A stretch of DNA of 64,000 nt from Lactobacillus kitasatonis DSM 16761 = JCM 1039 (GCF_000615285.1 NZ_BALU01000001.1:164446-228445); one strand, 5' to 3'. Shown: positions 1-9,405, counted from the stretch's first letter. Made by a program: numbers and translations. The notes: generated by a model from the sequence alone, not told the origin.

Positions 1-6
1 GCTTTT

Positions 7-611
7 TTAGCGTCTTTTCATTACTATTTTAAGCGGCGTTACAATCAATGGCGTAACGATTGCTGTGAATGCCGCTTCAAACAATCCGTTTAATCCCAGA
101 GCTGAGATTAAAATCAAGATCAGTGGTGAGCTAGAATTATAGTTACCTAAATGTTGTACCAAACTAGCAGGATCATGCATAAAGAATAAGCTAGTTAATA
201 CGATAACCATAACCGTGTTGGTCAGAGAGGTTGCAGCACCACTCACGATATAACCTACCTTGTCATATTTATTTTGATCAAATATCTGCCAATAATTCCC
301 GGGAAATACCCAGCTAAAATACTTGGTACAAGTGAAATCACCGGATTTTGGAATAGCATCAAACTAACCATGTCTCCCGGTTGGGTGTAAGCAACAATCA
401 ATCGAGTAATTCCCCAAAAAAGGCCAAAGATAAAGCCGGCTTTTGGCCCCATTAATGTGCCATAAACTGCAATTGTTAGTGGAATAGTAGTGATGGCAGG
501 AAGCGCCGGAACAATTCTAATGTAGCCGATATTAGGCACGAAAGTTTGAATAATCAATAGCGCTGCAAAGACGGCAGTAATTGCCATTCTCTTCGTTTCT
601 TCTCGTCTCAT
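7..611 (-). pseudogene. ECF transporter S component, split by a frameshift
   Basis: Membrane-embedded substrate-binding subunit of an energy-coupling-factor vitamin transporter. Seen: a hydrophobic reading frame starts at 611 (MRREETKRMAITAVFAALL, typical of S components) and stops at 255. The next frame continues as VGYIVSGAATSLTNTVMVIV to 7. Adding one T to the T-run near 275-285 joins them as RYFDQNKYDKVGY and gives about 201 residues, normal for the family. The positively charged, Ala-rich N-terminus is where S components meet EcfT. Vitamin specificity is not readable from sequence; a pantothenate- or thiamine-type substrate is only a guess. The EcfA/A'/T genes are not in the window, as is usual for group II systems. 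The single-base lesion in a homopolymer may be sequencing error. Confidence 0.7.
294..307. other. Noc-like site
   Basis: AATTCCCGGGAAAT, one difference from ATTTCCCGGGAAAT, within the ECF gene. Confidence 0.45.
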
Positions 612-668
612 TCATATTCTCCAATTCATTAAAAATACGTTTTTAATTAAATCATGAATGGAAAAATT

Positions 669-696
669 TTTCACTAAAAAGACTTTCTTGTACAAT
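669..696 (+). promoter_or_regulatory. Probable promoter of the first BMP gene
   Basis: TTTCAC at 669-674, a 16-bp gap and TACAAT at 691-696, followed by an AAAGGA ribosome site about 8 bases before the ATG at 724. Spacing and position fit a sigma-A promoter; the -35 is imperfect. Confidence 0.4.
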
Positions 697-723
697 TAAC
701 GTATTGAACGAAAAGGACAAATT

Positions 724-1763
724 ATGAAAATTCAAAAAATATTTTTATAGCATTTCTAGCTTCATTAACGTTAACTGCATGCTCTACTTCAAATAGTGCG
801 GTCGATAATGCCTCTAAATCTGCCGCATTGATTACGGATGGCAATATTAACGATCATTCTTTTAATCAATCTGCTTGGGAAGGACTAGAAGCTTACGGCA
901 CAGAATATAAATTAAATAAGGGTGCGGATGGCTATCAATATTTTCAAGTTAAAAATAAAGATAACTTGAAAACTGGTATTAGTAAAGCGATCAAGCAAAA
1001 ATATCAAACTATTTTTGGTCTTGGCAGCGAAGCAAAAAATTCCATTACTTCTGCCGCAAAAAAACATCCTAACAGGAACTTTGTAATCATGGATGACACT
1101 ATCAAAGGTTATCCTAATATTGCTTCTGTAAGATTCAAAAAAGACGAAGGTGCATACTTAGCTGGCGTTGCGGCCGCAAGTCAAACTAAAACTGGAAAAG
1201 TTGGTTTTATTGGTGGCGAAAATAGTAGTGTGATTCGTTCATTTAAGCGTGGATTTACTAAGGGCGTAAACGATCAAGCTAAAAAGATGCACAAGAAAGT
1301 CATTATCTATAGCCAAAATATTGGTACTTTTACTAATACGTTTAAGGCGAGAACTATCGCGGCTACCATGTATGGTAAAAACGCAGATATTATTTTCCAC
1401 GCAGCCGGTAAGGCCGGAAGCGGACTATTCCAAGAAGCCAGATTTATTAATCAAGCTCGCCCCGCTAAAGATCGCGTTTGGGTAATTGGTGTTGATGCCG
1501 ATCAATCTAACTTGGGCAAATATGATGCTAAAGGCGGCCAAGAAGCCAACTTTGTTTTAACGTCTGTCATTACCGGAATTAATGTGGCTACCAAGGATAT
1601 TGCCAGTCGCAGCTATCAAGATAAATTTCCTGGTGGAAAAACGATTACCTATGATTTAAAAAATAATGCAGTTTCTATCCTACCTGGTCAAATAGATCCT
1701 GCCACTTGGAAATATGTTCAAATAGCTAGAAACAAAATATTAGCTGGAAAAATCAAAATATAG
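724..1763 (+). pseudogene. BMP/PnrA-family nucleoside-binding lipoprotein, frameshifted in its signal peptide
   Basis: Substrate-binding protein of a nucleoside ABC importer. The ATG at 724 opens MKIQKIFL and hits TAG after eight codons. One more T in the following T-run restores MKIQKIFFIAFLASLTLTAC, a lipoprotein signal peptide with an LTAC lipobox, fused in frame to the long reading frame ending at 1763 (346 residues in all). The body has BMP features: DHSFNQSAWEG near the mature N-terminus, VGFIGG in the middle and VIGVDADQSNLGKY near residue 230. It is a diverged paralogue of the intact gene that follows. As written, any product from a downstream start (for example 828) would lack the lipid anchor and stay in the cytoplasm. 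Either a true pseudogene or a homopolymer error. Confidence 0.75.
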
Positions 1764-1768
1764 AATTA

Positions 1769-1808
1769 AGCCTATCTGGATTTATATATTCAGATAGGTT
1801 TTTATTTT
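1769..1808 (+). terminator. Rho-independent terminator after the first BMP gene
   Basis: CCTATCTG pairs with CAGATAGG across a 12-base AT loop and is followed by TTTTTATTTT. Confidence 0.8.
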
Positions 1809-1906
1809 GAAAACGTACACAGTTCTTAACGTTCGCTTTTTATTTTAATGAATTACTAGCATAATACGAATATTTAATTTTAAACGGACTATTTTTTGGT
1901 ATTACA

Positions 1907-1935
1907 TTGACGTAATACGTATTATTCTGTATTAT
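1907..1935 (+). promoter_or_regulatory. bmpA promoter with embedded 12-bp palindrome
   Basis: TTGACG at 1907-1912, a 17-bp spacer and TATTAT at 1930-1935. The spacer holds the perfect palindrome TAATACGTATTA (1913-1924), well placed for a repressor. The regulator is unknown. Confidence 0.65.
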
Positions 1936-1977
1936 TTTATTAAATCATTCGTATATATTTTGGAGGTACATTTTAAA

Positions 1978-3063
1978 ATGAACTCAAAGTTCAAAAAAGT
2001 CTTTTCATTCGGTATCGTTTTAGCTTCAGTTGGCTTACTCCTTACAGCTTGTTCGGGTAAGAAGAGCAACGAAACTGCAAATAAAGATACTAAACACGGC
2101 ATTGCTTTAATCACTGACGAAAACGGTGTTGACGACCACTCATTCAACCAAGCTGCATGGGAAGGTTTCAAGGCCTACGGTAAGGAACACAACTTACAAA
2201 AGGGCCGCGGCGGCTACCAATATTTCCAATCAAGTAGTGCTGCTGACTATACACCTAACTTTGATCAAGCTGCAAAAGCAGGCTATCAAACAATCTTCGG
2301 TGTAGGTTTCCAATTAGCAGACGCAGTTAAAGAAGCTGCACAAAAGAATCCTAAGAAGAACTTCGTTATCGTAGATAGTGTCGTATCTGGTAAAAAGAAC
2401 GTCGCTTCTGCTACTTTTGAAAGTAACCAATCATCATACTTAGGTGGTTTAGCTGCAGCATACACTACTAAGACTAACAAAGTTGGTTTCATCGGTGGTG
2501 CTAAGTCAGCCGTAATCGACTTATTCGAAGCAGGCTTTAAGCAAGGTGTCGCAGATGGTGCCAAAGCTCTTCACAAGAAGATCTCTGTTCAAACTCAATA
2601 CATTGGTAACTTCACTTCAACTGATAAAGCAAAATCAATTGCTCAATCAATGTACGCAAACAAAGCAGACATCATCTACCAAGCAGCTGGTAACGCTGGT
2701 AACGGTGTGTTCCAAGAAGCTAAAGACTACGACCAAGCTCGTCCAGCTTCAAAGAAGGCTTGGGTAATCGGTGTTGACGTTGACCAAAGCAACTTGGGTA
2801 ACTACACTTCAAAAGATGGCAAGAAAGAAAACCTTACTTTAACTTCTGTATTGAAAGGTTTGAACATCGCTACTAAGAGCATTGCTAACGATGCTTACAA
2901 GGGCAAGTTCCCTGGCGGCAAGCACTTAGTTTACAGCTTAAAAGGCAATGGTGTTTCTATCACCAAAGGTAATTTAGACGCTAAGACTTGGGCAGCAGTT
3001 CAAAAAGCACGTACGCAAATTATTGACGGCAAAATCAAGGTTGCTACCGCTCCTTCTAAGTAA
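1978..3063 (+). CDS. bmpA: BMP/PnrA-family nucleoside-binding lipoprotein
   Basis: Extracytoplasmic lipoprotein that delivers nucleosides to the ABC importer encoded just downstream. The start at 1978 is chosen because GGAGG lies 11 bases upstream and the product then begins MNSKFKKVFSFG. A hydrophobic stretch follows, ending in the lipobox LLTAC (Cys about residue 25). Family marks are DDHSFNQAAWEG, VGFIGG, and VIGVDVDQSNLGNYTSKDG near the C-terminal third; length 361 is normal. BMP proteins of this type bind purine or pyrimidine nucleosides (PnrA of Treponema, BmpA of Lactococcus). It has its own strong promoter. A terminator between it and the ATPase gene suggests the binding protein is made in excess over the membrane complex. 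Confidence 0.9.
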   Translation: MNSKFKKVFSFGIVLASVGLLLTACSGKKSNETANKDTKHGIALITDENGVDDHSFNQAAWEGFKAYGKEHNLQKGRGGYQYFQSSSAADYTPNFDQAAKAGYQTIFGVGFQLADAVKEAAQKNPKKNFVIVDSVVSGKKNVASATFESNQSSYLGGLAAAYTTKTNKVGFIGGAKSAVIDLFEAGFKQGVADGAKALHKKISVQTQYIGNFTSTDKAKSIAQSMYANKADIIYQAAGNAGNGVFQEAKDYDQARPASKKAWVIGVDVDQSNLGNYTSKDGKKENLTLTSVLKGLNIATKSIANDAYKGKFPGGKHLVYSLKGNGVSITKGNLDAKTWAAVQKARTQIIDGKIKVATAPSK

Positions 3064-3080
3064 AAACTTAGTATCCATTG

Positions 3081-3110
3081 AACTCTTCACTTTTTAGTGA
3101 AGAGTTTTTA
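3081..3110 (+). terminator. Terminator between bmpA and the transporter genes
   Basis: CTCTTCACT and AGTGAAGAG form a tight hairpin followed by TTTTTA. Only 18 bases separate it from the next start codon, so it probably works as an internal attenuator in the operon. Confidence 0.8.
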
Positions 3111-3128
3111 TTCATAGAAAGATAAAAT

Positions 3129-4667
3129 ATGACGACAGAAAAAACAAATGCAATTGAAATGAGACATATCGTTAAAAAATTCGGTGATTTTAAAGCCAAT
3201 GACGATATCAACCTCACACTTCATCAAGGTGAAATTTTAGCCTTACTTGGTGAAAACGGTGCTGGTAAATCTACTTTGATGCGCATTTTATCAGGACTGC
3301 TTGAACCTACTTCTGGTGAAATTTTTGTAAAAGGTAAAAAAGTAGAAATTAATAGCCCAACTAAAGCAAAAGAACTCGGTATTGGTATGGTTCACCAGCA
3401 CTTCATGCTGATGGAATCATTCACAGTATTAGAAAACATTATTTTAGGTCATGAACCTACTAATGGCGTTGCCCTTGATATAAAAAAGGCACGCGAACAA
3501 ATCTTAAAACTCTCCGAAAAATACGGCCTCGCAATTGATCCTGATGCTCAAATTTCAAATATTACTGTTGCTCAACAACAACGAGTAGAAATCCTTAAAG
3601 TGCTCTACCGTGGTGCTGACATCCTTATCTTCGACGAACCTACTGCGGTTTTAACTCCACAAGAAATCACTGAGTTTATTCAAATTATCAAAAACTTAGC
3701 TAAAGAAGGAAAATCAATCATTCTGATCACGCACAAGCTTAGTGAAATCAAGGCAGTGGCAGATCAAGTAACTATTATTCGCCGCGGACGCGATGTTGGT
3801 ACTTTTGAAGTAGCTAACGTTGACGATAATCGTTTGGCTGAATTAATGGTTGGCCACCACGTTAACATGAAGCTTAACAAAAAGAGCGTGAAGCTAGGAC
3901 GTGAAATCCTTAAAGTTGAAAATCTGAAGGTTAAAAATACTCGTGGCTCATTCGCCGTCAAAAAGCTTTCGCTTAACATTCATGGTGGTGAAATCTTAGG
4001 CTTAGCCGGAATCGACGGTAACGGTCAAGATGAGCTTGTCGAAGCAATCACAGGGTTGCGTCACGTTAACAGCGGAAAAGTTATTATCAATAATCAAAAC
4101 ATGACGAATAAAAAAGTTCGCCAAATAACTGAAGCTGGGGTTGCTCACATCCCTGCCGACCGTCAAAAATACGGCCTGATCTTAAATCTTCCATTAGCTG
4201 AAAATCTGGTTTTGCAAACTTACTACAAGCAACCATATTCAAAACACGGAATCATCAACCATCAAGCAATCTATGAACATGCCGAAGAGTTAATTAAAAA
4301 ATACGACATTCGAACTACCAGCGCTGAACTGCCAGCAAGTGATCTTTCAGGTGGTAACCAACAAAAAGCAATCATTGCTAGAGAATTAGATCGAAATAGT
4401 GATTTAATTATCGCTTTCCAACCAACACGTGGATTAGACGTCGGCGCTATCGAATATATTCATAAGCAGCTTTTAGCAGAACGAGATGCAGGAAAGGCCG
4501 TCTTGCTTGTGTCATATGAGCTTGATGAAATCATGCAATTGTCTGATCGAATCGCAGTATTGCACGACGGAAAAATTTCAGGAGAAGTTAAACCTGAAGA
4601 CACAAACGATACAGAGCTCGGTCTCTTAATGACTGGAATCAAGAAAGAAGGAGCAGTGAATGATTAA
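3129..4667 (+). CDS. nupA: Nucleoside ABC importer, double ATPase subunit
   Basis: Energises the nucleoside importer. The 512-residue protein has two ABC domains in tandem, as in RbsA/NupO-type ATPases. The first has Walker A GENGAGKST (about residue 40), Q-loop VHQHFML and Walker B ILIFDEPTAVL. The second has a degenerate P-loop, LAGIDGNGQDEL, the signature LSGGNQQKAIIARE and DLIIAFQPTRGLD. The first domain has an altered signature (ISNITVAQQQRVEILK) and the second an altered Walker B, the usual asymmetry in this family with one working catalytic site per pair. The stop overlaps the permease start by 8 bases, so translation is probably coupled. The ribosome site (AGAAAG) is weak, and transcription must pass the terminator behind bmpA. 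Confidence 0.9.
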   Translation: MTTEKTNAIEMRHIVKKFGDFKANDDINLTLHQGEILALLGENGAGKSTLMRILSGLLEPTSGEIFVKGKKVEINSPTKAKELGIGMVHQHFMLMESFTVLENIILGHEPTNGVALDIKKAREQILKLSEKYGLAIDPDAQISNITVAQQQRVEILKVLYRGADILIFDEPTAVLTPQEITEFIQIIKNLAKEGKSIILITHKLSEIKAVADQVTIIRRGRDVGTFEVANVDDNRLAELMVGHHVNMKLNKKSVKLGREILKVENLKVKNTRGSFAVKKLSLNIHGGEILGLAGIDGNGQDELVEAITGLRHVNSGKVIINNQNMTNKKVRQITEAGVAHIPADRQKYGLILNLPLAENLVLQTYYKQPYSKHGIINHQAIYEHAEELIKKYDIRTTSAELPASDLSGGNQQKAIIARELDRNSDLIIAFQPTRGLDVGAIEYIHKQLLAERDAGKAVLLVSYELDEIMQLSDRIAVLHDGKISGEVKPEDTNDTELGLLMTGIKKEGAVND

Positions 4668-5811
4668 AGTCACTCCTAAAGTTAAAAATATACTCGTACC
4701 AACGGTTTCAATTATTGCCGGATTTTTAGTTGGTGCGTTGATCATGCTCGCATGGAGCTACAACCCAATAGAAGCTTATAGTTCAATGTTTTCAAGTGCG
4801 CTTGGCAACATGAACGGAATTGGTGAAACAATCAGAGAAGCCACTCCCCTAATCTTTATTGCGGTTGGTTTTGCAATTGCTTCTAAAGCAGGCTTTTTCA
4901 ACATTGGTTTACCAGGACAAGCACAAGCTGGTTGGCTGACATCAATTTGGATTGTTCTTGCCTTTCCTAAATTACCTGGTTATATTCTTTTACCATTTGC
5001 AATCATCAGCGGTGCAATTGCCGGAGCTATCGTTGCCGGAATTGCCGGATACTTGAGAGCGCAATTTGGCACCAACGAAGTTATTACAACTATCATGCTT
5101 AACTACATTGTGTTATACGTTTGCCAATACTTGATGCAACAAGTAATGCCTGCAAGCTTGCGCATTGGTACTGATACAACCAAGACTATTTCTCCAAATG
5201 GCAGTTTAAAAATCGGCTGGTTATCAACCATGTTTGGTGATTCCAGAATTAATGGTGGTATTTTCTTAGCACTTATCGGTTTAGTTTTGTACTGGTACTT
5301 CATGAAAAAGACCACCGCAGGATTTGAAATTAAAGCTGTTGGTCTTAACTCATTTGCTAGTCGCTACGCAGGTATGTCATCTAAGAAAAACATTATCATT
5401 TCAATGTTAATTTCGGGAGCATTCGCAGGACTTGGCGGTGTTGCACAAGGTTTGGGAACATACCAAAACTACTTCACTCAAACAAGTAGTGTAGATATCG
5501 GTTGGGACGGCCTTTCAGTTGCACTTTTAGGTGGTGGAACTGCTTGGGGCATTTTAATTGCTGCTATTTTATTCTCAGTTTTAAAAATTGGTGGTTTGGG
5601 GATGCAAACTATCGCCGGCATCCCTTACGAAATCGTTTCTATCGTAATTGCCGCTATCATTTTCTTTATCGCAATCAACTACGTTATCGGTAAAATCTTT
5701 AAAACCAAGACAAATAAAAGTAAATACCACATCCCTACCCGTAAAGAAAAGGGACCAAACAATGGTGTCGATGGTCCTGGTAAAAAAGTAATTGAAGGGA
5801 GCACCAACTAA
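4660..5811 (+). CDS. nupB: Nucleoside ABC importer, permease subunit 1
   Basis: Integral membrane permease of the BPD_transp_2 family (NupP-like). It is 383 residues with 8-10 hydrophobic segments. The NIGLPGQAQAGWL segment near residue 87 is typical of this family, where the binding-protein-dependent fold begins. The charged hydrophilic C-terminal tail (KTKTNKSKYHIPTRKEKGPNN) is longer than usual. It is sandwiched between the ATPase and the second permease with overlapping stop/start codons, so the two permeases probably form a heterodimer. Confidence 0.88.
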   Translation: MIKVTPKVKNILVPTVSIIAGFLVGALIMLAWSYNPIEAYSSMFSSALGNMNGIGETIREATPLIFIAVGFAIASKAGFFNIGLPGQAQAGWLTSIWIVLAFPKLPGYILLPFAIISGAIAGAIVAGIAGYLRAQFGTNEVITTIMLNYIVLYVCQYLMQQVMPASLRIGTDTTKTISPNGSLKIGWLSTMFGDSRINGGIFLALIGLVLYWYFMKKTTAGFEIKAVGLNSFASRYAGMSSKKNIIISMLISGAFAGLGGVAQGLGTYQNYFTQTSSVDIGWDGLSVALLGGGTAWGILIAAILFSVLKIGGLGMQTIAGIPYEIVSIVIAAIIFFIAINYVIGKIFKTKTNKSKYHIPTRKEKGPNNGVDGPGKKVIEGSTN

Positions 5812-6767
5812 TGAACTTCATCACCATAATGGCCTTAATTGTTTCATCAACACTGGTTTATTCTGCACCACTAATCCTTACTTCCTTAGGCGGTGTCTAT
5901 AGTGAAAATTCTGGGATCGTTAATATCGGTCTTGAAGGAATTATGACTATAGGAGCTTTTGCCGCTATAGTATTTAATCTAACCTTTGCTCCATCAATGG
6001 GTAGCTTAACCCCATGGGTTGGTGCTTTAATTGGTGGTATTGCCGGTTTAATCTTTTCAATTCTTCACGCTGTAGCAACTATTAACTTTCACGCCGACCA
6101 CATCATTTCAGGAACAGTGCTAAACATCATGGCACCACCTCTTGGAGTATTCTTAATCAAAGCGCTTTATGATAAAGGTCAAACCGAAAATATTACTGCT
6201 AACTTCGGTTACTTCAGTTTTCCTGGTTTAAGCGGCATTCCTGTAATTGGACCTATTTTCTTCAAGAACACTTCAGCTCCTGCCTGGATCGCCATTATTC
6301 TTGCAATTTTTATGTGGTGGCTTTTATATAAGACGCGCTTTGGTTTACGCCTTCGCTCTTGTGGTGAAAATCCTCAAGCAGCCGACACTATGGGGATCAA
6401 TGTTTACAAGATGCGCTATATCGGCGTTTTAACATCTGGTTTTATGGGTGGACTTGGTGGTGCCATCTTTGCGGAAGCTATCGCAGGTAACTTCTCAATC
6501 TCAACCATTGTTGGTCAAGGGTTCATGGCTTTAGCTGCTGTGATTTTCGGTAAATGGAATCCAATTGGCGCAATGCTTTCCTCACTATTCTTTGGTTTTG
6601 CTCAAAGTTTAAGTATCATCGGAAATCAATTGCCGGTCATCTCAAACGTGCCTGCTGTTTACATGCAAATTGCACCTTACGTGCTGACAATCATCGTTTT
6701 AGTCCTCTTCTTAGGGAAATCTGTTGCACCTGCAGCTGATGGGGTTAATTACATCAAATCTAAGTAA
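5811..6767 (+). CDS. nupC: Nucleoside ABC importer, permease subunit 2
   Basis: Second membrane subunit (NupQ-like, 318 residues, about 8 hydrophobic segments). The family segment NIGLEGIMTIGAFAAI lies near residue 38 and FGLRLRSCGENPQAADTMGINVYKMRY near residue 178; the latter is the cytoplasmic coupling loop that touches the ATPase. The start overlaps the preceding stop in TAATG. The last gene of the importer, it is followed by a strong terminator that contains a parS-like site. Confidence 0.88.
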   Translation: MNFITIMALIVSSTLVYSAPLILTSLGGVYSENSGIVNIGLEGIMTIGAFAAIVFNLTFAPSMGSLTPWVGALIGGIAGLIFSILHAVATINFHADHIISGTVLNIMAPPLGVFLIKALYDKGQTENITANFGYFSFPGLSGIPVIGPIFFKNTSAPAWIAIILAIFMWWLLYKTRFGLRLRSCGENPQAADTMGINVYKMRYIGVLTSGFMGGLGGAIFAEAIAGNFSISTIVGQGFMALAAVIFGKWNPIGAMLSSLFFGFAQSLSIIGNQLPVISNVPAVYMQIAPYVLTIIVLVLFLGKSVAPAADGVNYIKSK

Positions 6768-6770
6768 AAG

Positions 6771-6804
6771 AAAAGATCTGTTTCACATGAAACAGATCTT
6801 TTTT
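6771..6804 (+). terminator. Terminator of the nucleoside importer operon
   Basis: AAAGATCTGTTTC and GAAACAGATCTTT pair around ACAT and are followed by a T-run. The upper stem and loop are the parS-like site. Confidence 0.85.
6779..6794 (+). other. parS-like ParB site 1
   Basis: TGTTTCACATGAAACA differs by one central base from the parS consensus TGTTTCACGTGAAACA. The same 14-base core recurs at 31801 and, inverted, at 59812, flanking the origin on both sides. Confidence 0.65.
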
Positions 6805-6820
6805 ACACATATGCACAAAG

Positions 6821-6829
6821 TTATCCACA
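6821..6829 (+). other. Isolated perfect DnaA box
   Basis: TTATCCACA matches the DnaA box exactly, 35 kb from the origin, intergenic, and 27 bases from the parS-like site. A single box may be chance or a DnaA titration/regulation site. Confidence 0.4.
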
Positions 6830-6871
6830 AGATATGGTGAATAGCATATTTTTAAATACTATATCTAGTAA

Positions 6872-7699
6872 TTAGATGACTGCTAGTGGTGTTTTCTCAG
6901 TAGGAACTGGAAAATCACTGTTAATTAAACGAAGTTCATCTTCAGTTAATTTGATATCCTGCGCTTCAATGTTTTCCTTCATATGCTTAACTTTCGCAGC
7001 TTTAGGAATAGCCAAAACATTGCCATTACGCATTGTCCAAGCCAGCATAATTTGATGTGGTGTAACGCCATGATCACGCGCAACAATCTTTAAGTTACGC
7101 GTAACACGAATCGTATCACCTTTGCCTGAATTAAATGGTGAGTAACCGATAAAACTTACACCATGCTTTTCCTGCCAGTCTTGCAAATCAAACTCGGTTC
7201 CGCGCTCATTTAAATTATATAAGTCTTCATTAACAAAGCACTTATCTCCACCAGGTACTGAGAACAATTCCTCCATATCGCTAGTGTCAAAGTTTGAAAC
7301 GCCCCAATGATGAATCAAACCTTCTTTTTGCAAAGCTTCAAGACCGCGAATCGTATCCGACAAACGATGATTGCCACGCCAGTGAAGTAAGTATAAGTCC
7401 AAATAATCTGTACCTAGTCTGTCTAAACTAGCTTCCAAACTTTGGCGCTCTAATTCTGGCGTTGCATGATAGGGATAGAATTTTGAAATTAAAAATAGTT
7501 TGCTTCTATCATAGCCTTTGATGGCTTCACCTACCAACTTTTCACTTTTGCCTTCACCATACATTTCAGCAGTATCAATAATATTTACCCCATTATCTAG
7601 TCCATAGCGAATTGCGGCTATTTCATCCTTTTTCTTCTTGGGATCTTCACCAATATTCCATGTCCCTATACCTAATCCCGTTAACTTTTCAAAATCCAT
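6872..7699 (-). CDS. Aldo/keto reductase
   Basis: Cytoplasmic NADPH-dependent oxidoreductase of the AKR superfamily, 275 residues, normal length. Seen: LGIGTWNIGEDP near the N-terminus, DNGVNIIDTAEMYGEGKSE with catalytic Asp and Tyr (AKR signature 1), the catalytic Lys in FLISKFYP, and DLYLLHWRGN with the catalytic His. HHWGVSNFDT follows, and a C-terminal NADP-binding stretch (LAIPKAAKVKHMKENIEA). Substrate cannot be told from sequence. It lies alone, convergent with the nucleoside importer and divergent from nagB. Confidence 0.88.
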   Translation of the reverse strand: MDFEKLTGLGIGTWNIGEDPKKKKDEIAAIRYGLDNGVNIIDTAEMYGEGKSEKLVGEAIKGYDRSKLFLISKFYPYHATPELERQSLEASLDRLGTDYLDLYLLHWRGNHRLSDTIRGLEALQKEGLIHHWGVSNFDTSDMEELFSVPGGDKCFVNEDLYNLNERGTEFDLQDWQEKHGVSFIGYSPFNSGKGDTIRVTRNLKIVARDHGVTPHQIMLAWTMRNGNVLAIPKAAKVKHMKENIEAQDIKLTEDELRLINSDFPVPTEKTPLAVI

Positions 7700-7758
7700 C
7701 CTTATTCACTTCCTTCACCTCAAATTCTACCATAGTTAAGATTATTTCTTTTTATTAA

Positions 7759-7799
7759 TTGACAAAATGGTCTATTCCATTTTATAATGGGCTAGACCA
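7759..7799 (+). promoter_or_regulatory. nagB promoter with two GntR/NagR-type operators
   Basis: TTGACA at 7759-7764, an 18-bp spacer and TATAAT at 7783-7788. TGGTCTATTCCA (7768-7779) sits in the spacer and TGGGCTAGACCA (7788-7799) overlaps the end of the -10. Both resemble the NagR/YvoA site TGGTCTAGACCA (10/12 and 11/12), so induction by amino-sugar phosphates through a NagR-type repressor encoded elsewhere is likely. Confidence 0.75.
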
Positions 7800-7819
7800 A
7801 TAAATGAGGAGGATTTATT

Positions 7820-8539
7820 ATGAAAGTTATCGTTACAGAAAACAAAATTCAAGGCGGAGCAAAGGCATTCGAAATTTTTGAAAAAGGTATTAAGAACGGT
7901 GCTAAGGTATTAGGCTTGGCAACTGGTTCTACCCCTGAAACTCTTTACCAAAACTGGGTAAAGAGTGACCTTAACTGTGAAAATCTTACTAGTATCAACC
8001 TTGATGAATATGTTGGCTTAACACCAGACAATCCTCAAAGTTACCATTATTTCATGCAAAAACACTTATTTGATAAGAAGCCATTTAAGAAATCTTACAT
8101 TCCTAATGGTACGGCAAAAGATATTCCTGCAGTTTGCAAAGAATACGATCAAATCATTAAAGAAAATCCTATCGACATTCAATTATTAGGTATCGGCCGT
8201 AATGGTCACATTGCCTTCAATGAACCAGGTACTCCATTTGACACCGGTACTCACGAAGTTAAATTAACTGAAAACACAATTAAGGCCAACTCTCGTTTCT
8301 TCGACAATGAAGATGAAGTACCAAAGAGCGCTATCTGCATGGGTACTGCTAACATCATGGATGCTAAGAAGGTCGTTTTGATGGCCTTTGGTGAAAAGAA
8401 AGCTAAAGCTATCAAAGAAATGATCGAAGGACCTATCACTGAAGAAGTTCCTGCATCAATTTTACAAAAGCACCCAGATGTAACTGTTATCGTTGACGAA
8501 GCAGCTGCTCAAGAATTGGATGACAAATACAAGAACTAA
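7820..8539 (+). CDS. nagB: Glucosamine-6-phosphate deaminase
   Basis: Converts glucosamine 6-phosphate to fructose 6-phosphate and ammonia, linking amino-sugar breakdown to glycolysis. It is 239 residues, the short monomer-type Firmicute form without the C-terminal allosteric extension of E. coli NagB. Motifs: [12 protein letters not shown] phosphate loop (about residue 33), [11 protein letters not shown] with the proton-abstracting Asp, and [14 protein letters not shown] (about 130) with the catalytic Asn/His. AGGAGG lies 8 bases before the ATG. Single-gene unit closed by a terminator. Confidence 0.95.
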   Translation: MKVIVTENKIQGGAKAFEIFEKGIKNGAKVLGLATGSTPETLYQNWVKSDLNCENLTSINLDEYVGLTPDNPQSYHYFMQKHLFDKKPFKKSYIPNGTAKDIPAVCKEYDQIIKENPIDIQLLGIGRNGHIAFNEPGTPFDTGTHEVKLTENTIKANSRFFDNEDEVPKSAICMGTANIMDAKKVVLMAFGEKKAKAIKEMIEGPITEEVPASILQKHPDVTVIVDEAAAQELDDKYKN

Positions 8540-8561
8540 GAACTAAAAACAATACCAATAG

Positions 8562-8597
8562 AAAAACGGTTAGGCAAATTTGCCTAGCCTTTTTTTC
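8562..8597 (+). terminator. nagB terminator
   Basis: GGTTAGGCAAA pairs with TTTGCCTAGCC and is followed by TTTTTTT. Confidence 0.85.
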
Positions 8598-8723
8598 AAT
8601 CCTATCCGTTTTTTATCCCTAACATATTGACAATTCTGATTTTTACCTAATTAAAAAAATCCTTGCACCACTACCAGATATTGATTAAACTATTAAAGCA
8701 ACCCAATATATGGTAGAAAGAAT

Positions 8724-9371
8724 GTGATTCAAGTTATTGTTTTAAGTGGGCCAATTGGAGCCGGTAAATCCAGTTTAACCAGTATTTTAGCTGAACATTT
8801 AGGTACGCAAGCCTTTTACGAAGGCGTCGACAGCAACCCAGTACTTCCTTTGTACTACAAGGACATGAAGCGTTACACCTTTTTGCTCAATACATACTTA
8901 CTTAACCACCGTTTAGCACAAATTAACCAAGCTATTAAGGAGAAAAACAGTGTTTCTGACCGTTCTATCTATGAAGATGCATTGTTCTTTAAGATGAACG
9001 CTGACAGCAAGGTCGCTGATCCTACAGAATTCAAGATCTATGACGATTTGCTTGAAAACATGATGGAAGATACCCCCGGCAATCCAAGTAAGAAGCCAGA
9101 TTTGCTTATCTACATCCATGTTTCCCTTGATACTATGCTTGCTAGAATTAAGAAACGCGGCAGATCCTTTGAACAAATCAGCACTGATCCAGGTTTAAAG
9201 GATTACTATGCTCGCCTTTTGAAATACTACGAACCATGGTACGAAAACTACAATGCATCCCCTAAGATGGAAATCGATGGCAATAAGCTTGATTTCGTTA
9301 CTAACATGGATGCTCAAAGAGAAGTATTGTCTGAAATTGATGATAAGTTGCACCAAATCGGCAACTTATAG
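8724..9371 (+). CDS. Deoxynucleoside kinase, first subunit of the dAK/dGK pair
   Basis: Salvage kinase that phosphorylates purine deoxynucleosides. Lactobacilli depend on such salvage, and tandem genes for a deoxyadenosine/deoxyguanosine kinase heterodimer are known in L. acidophilus. Seen: P-loop [12 protein letters not shown] near the N-terminus, the [11 protein letters not shown] motif with the catalytic Asp-Arg-Ser around residue 80, and a lid with [11 protein letters not shown] near 145. Length is 215 residues with a GTG start; the overlapping ATG is out of frame. By length I would guess this is the deoxyadenosine subunit, but I cannot assign specificity with certainty. Confidence 0.85.
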   Translation: MIQVIVLSGPIGAGKSSLTSILAEHLGTQAFYEGVDSNPVLPLYYKDMKRYTFLLNTYLLNHRLAQINQAIKEKNSVSDRSIYEDALFFKMNADSKVADPTEFKIYDDLLENMMEDTPGNPSKKPDLLIYIHVSLDTMLARIKKRGRSFEQISTDPGLKDYYARLLKYYEPWYENYNASPKMEIDGNKLDFVTNMDAQREVLSEIDDKLHQIGNL

Positions 9372-9405
9372 TCTTAGTGAATGAAATAAAAAAAGAAGGA
9401 ACGTG

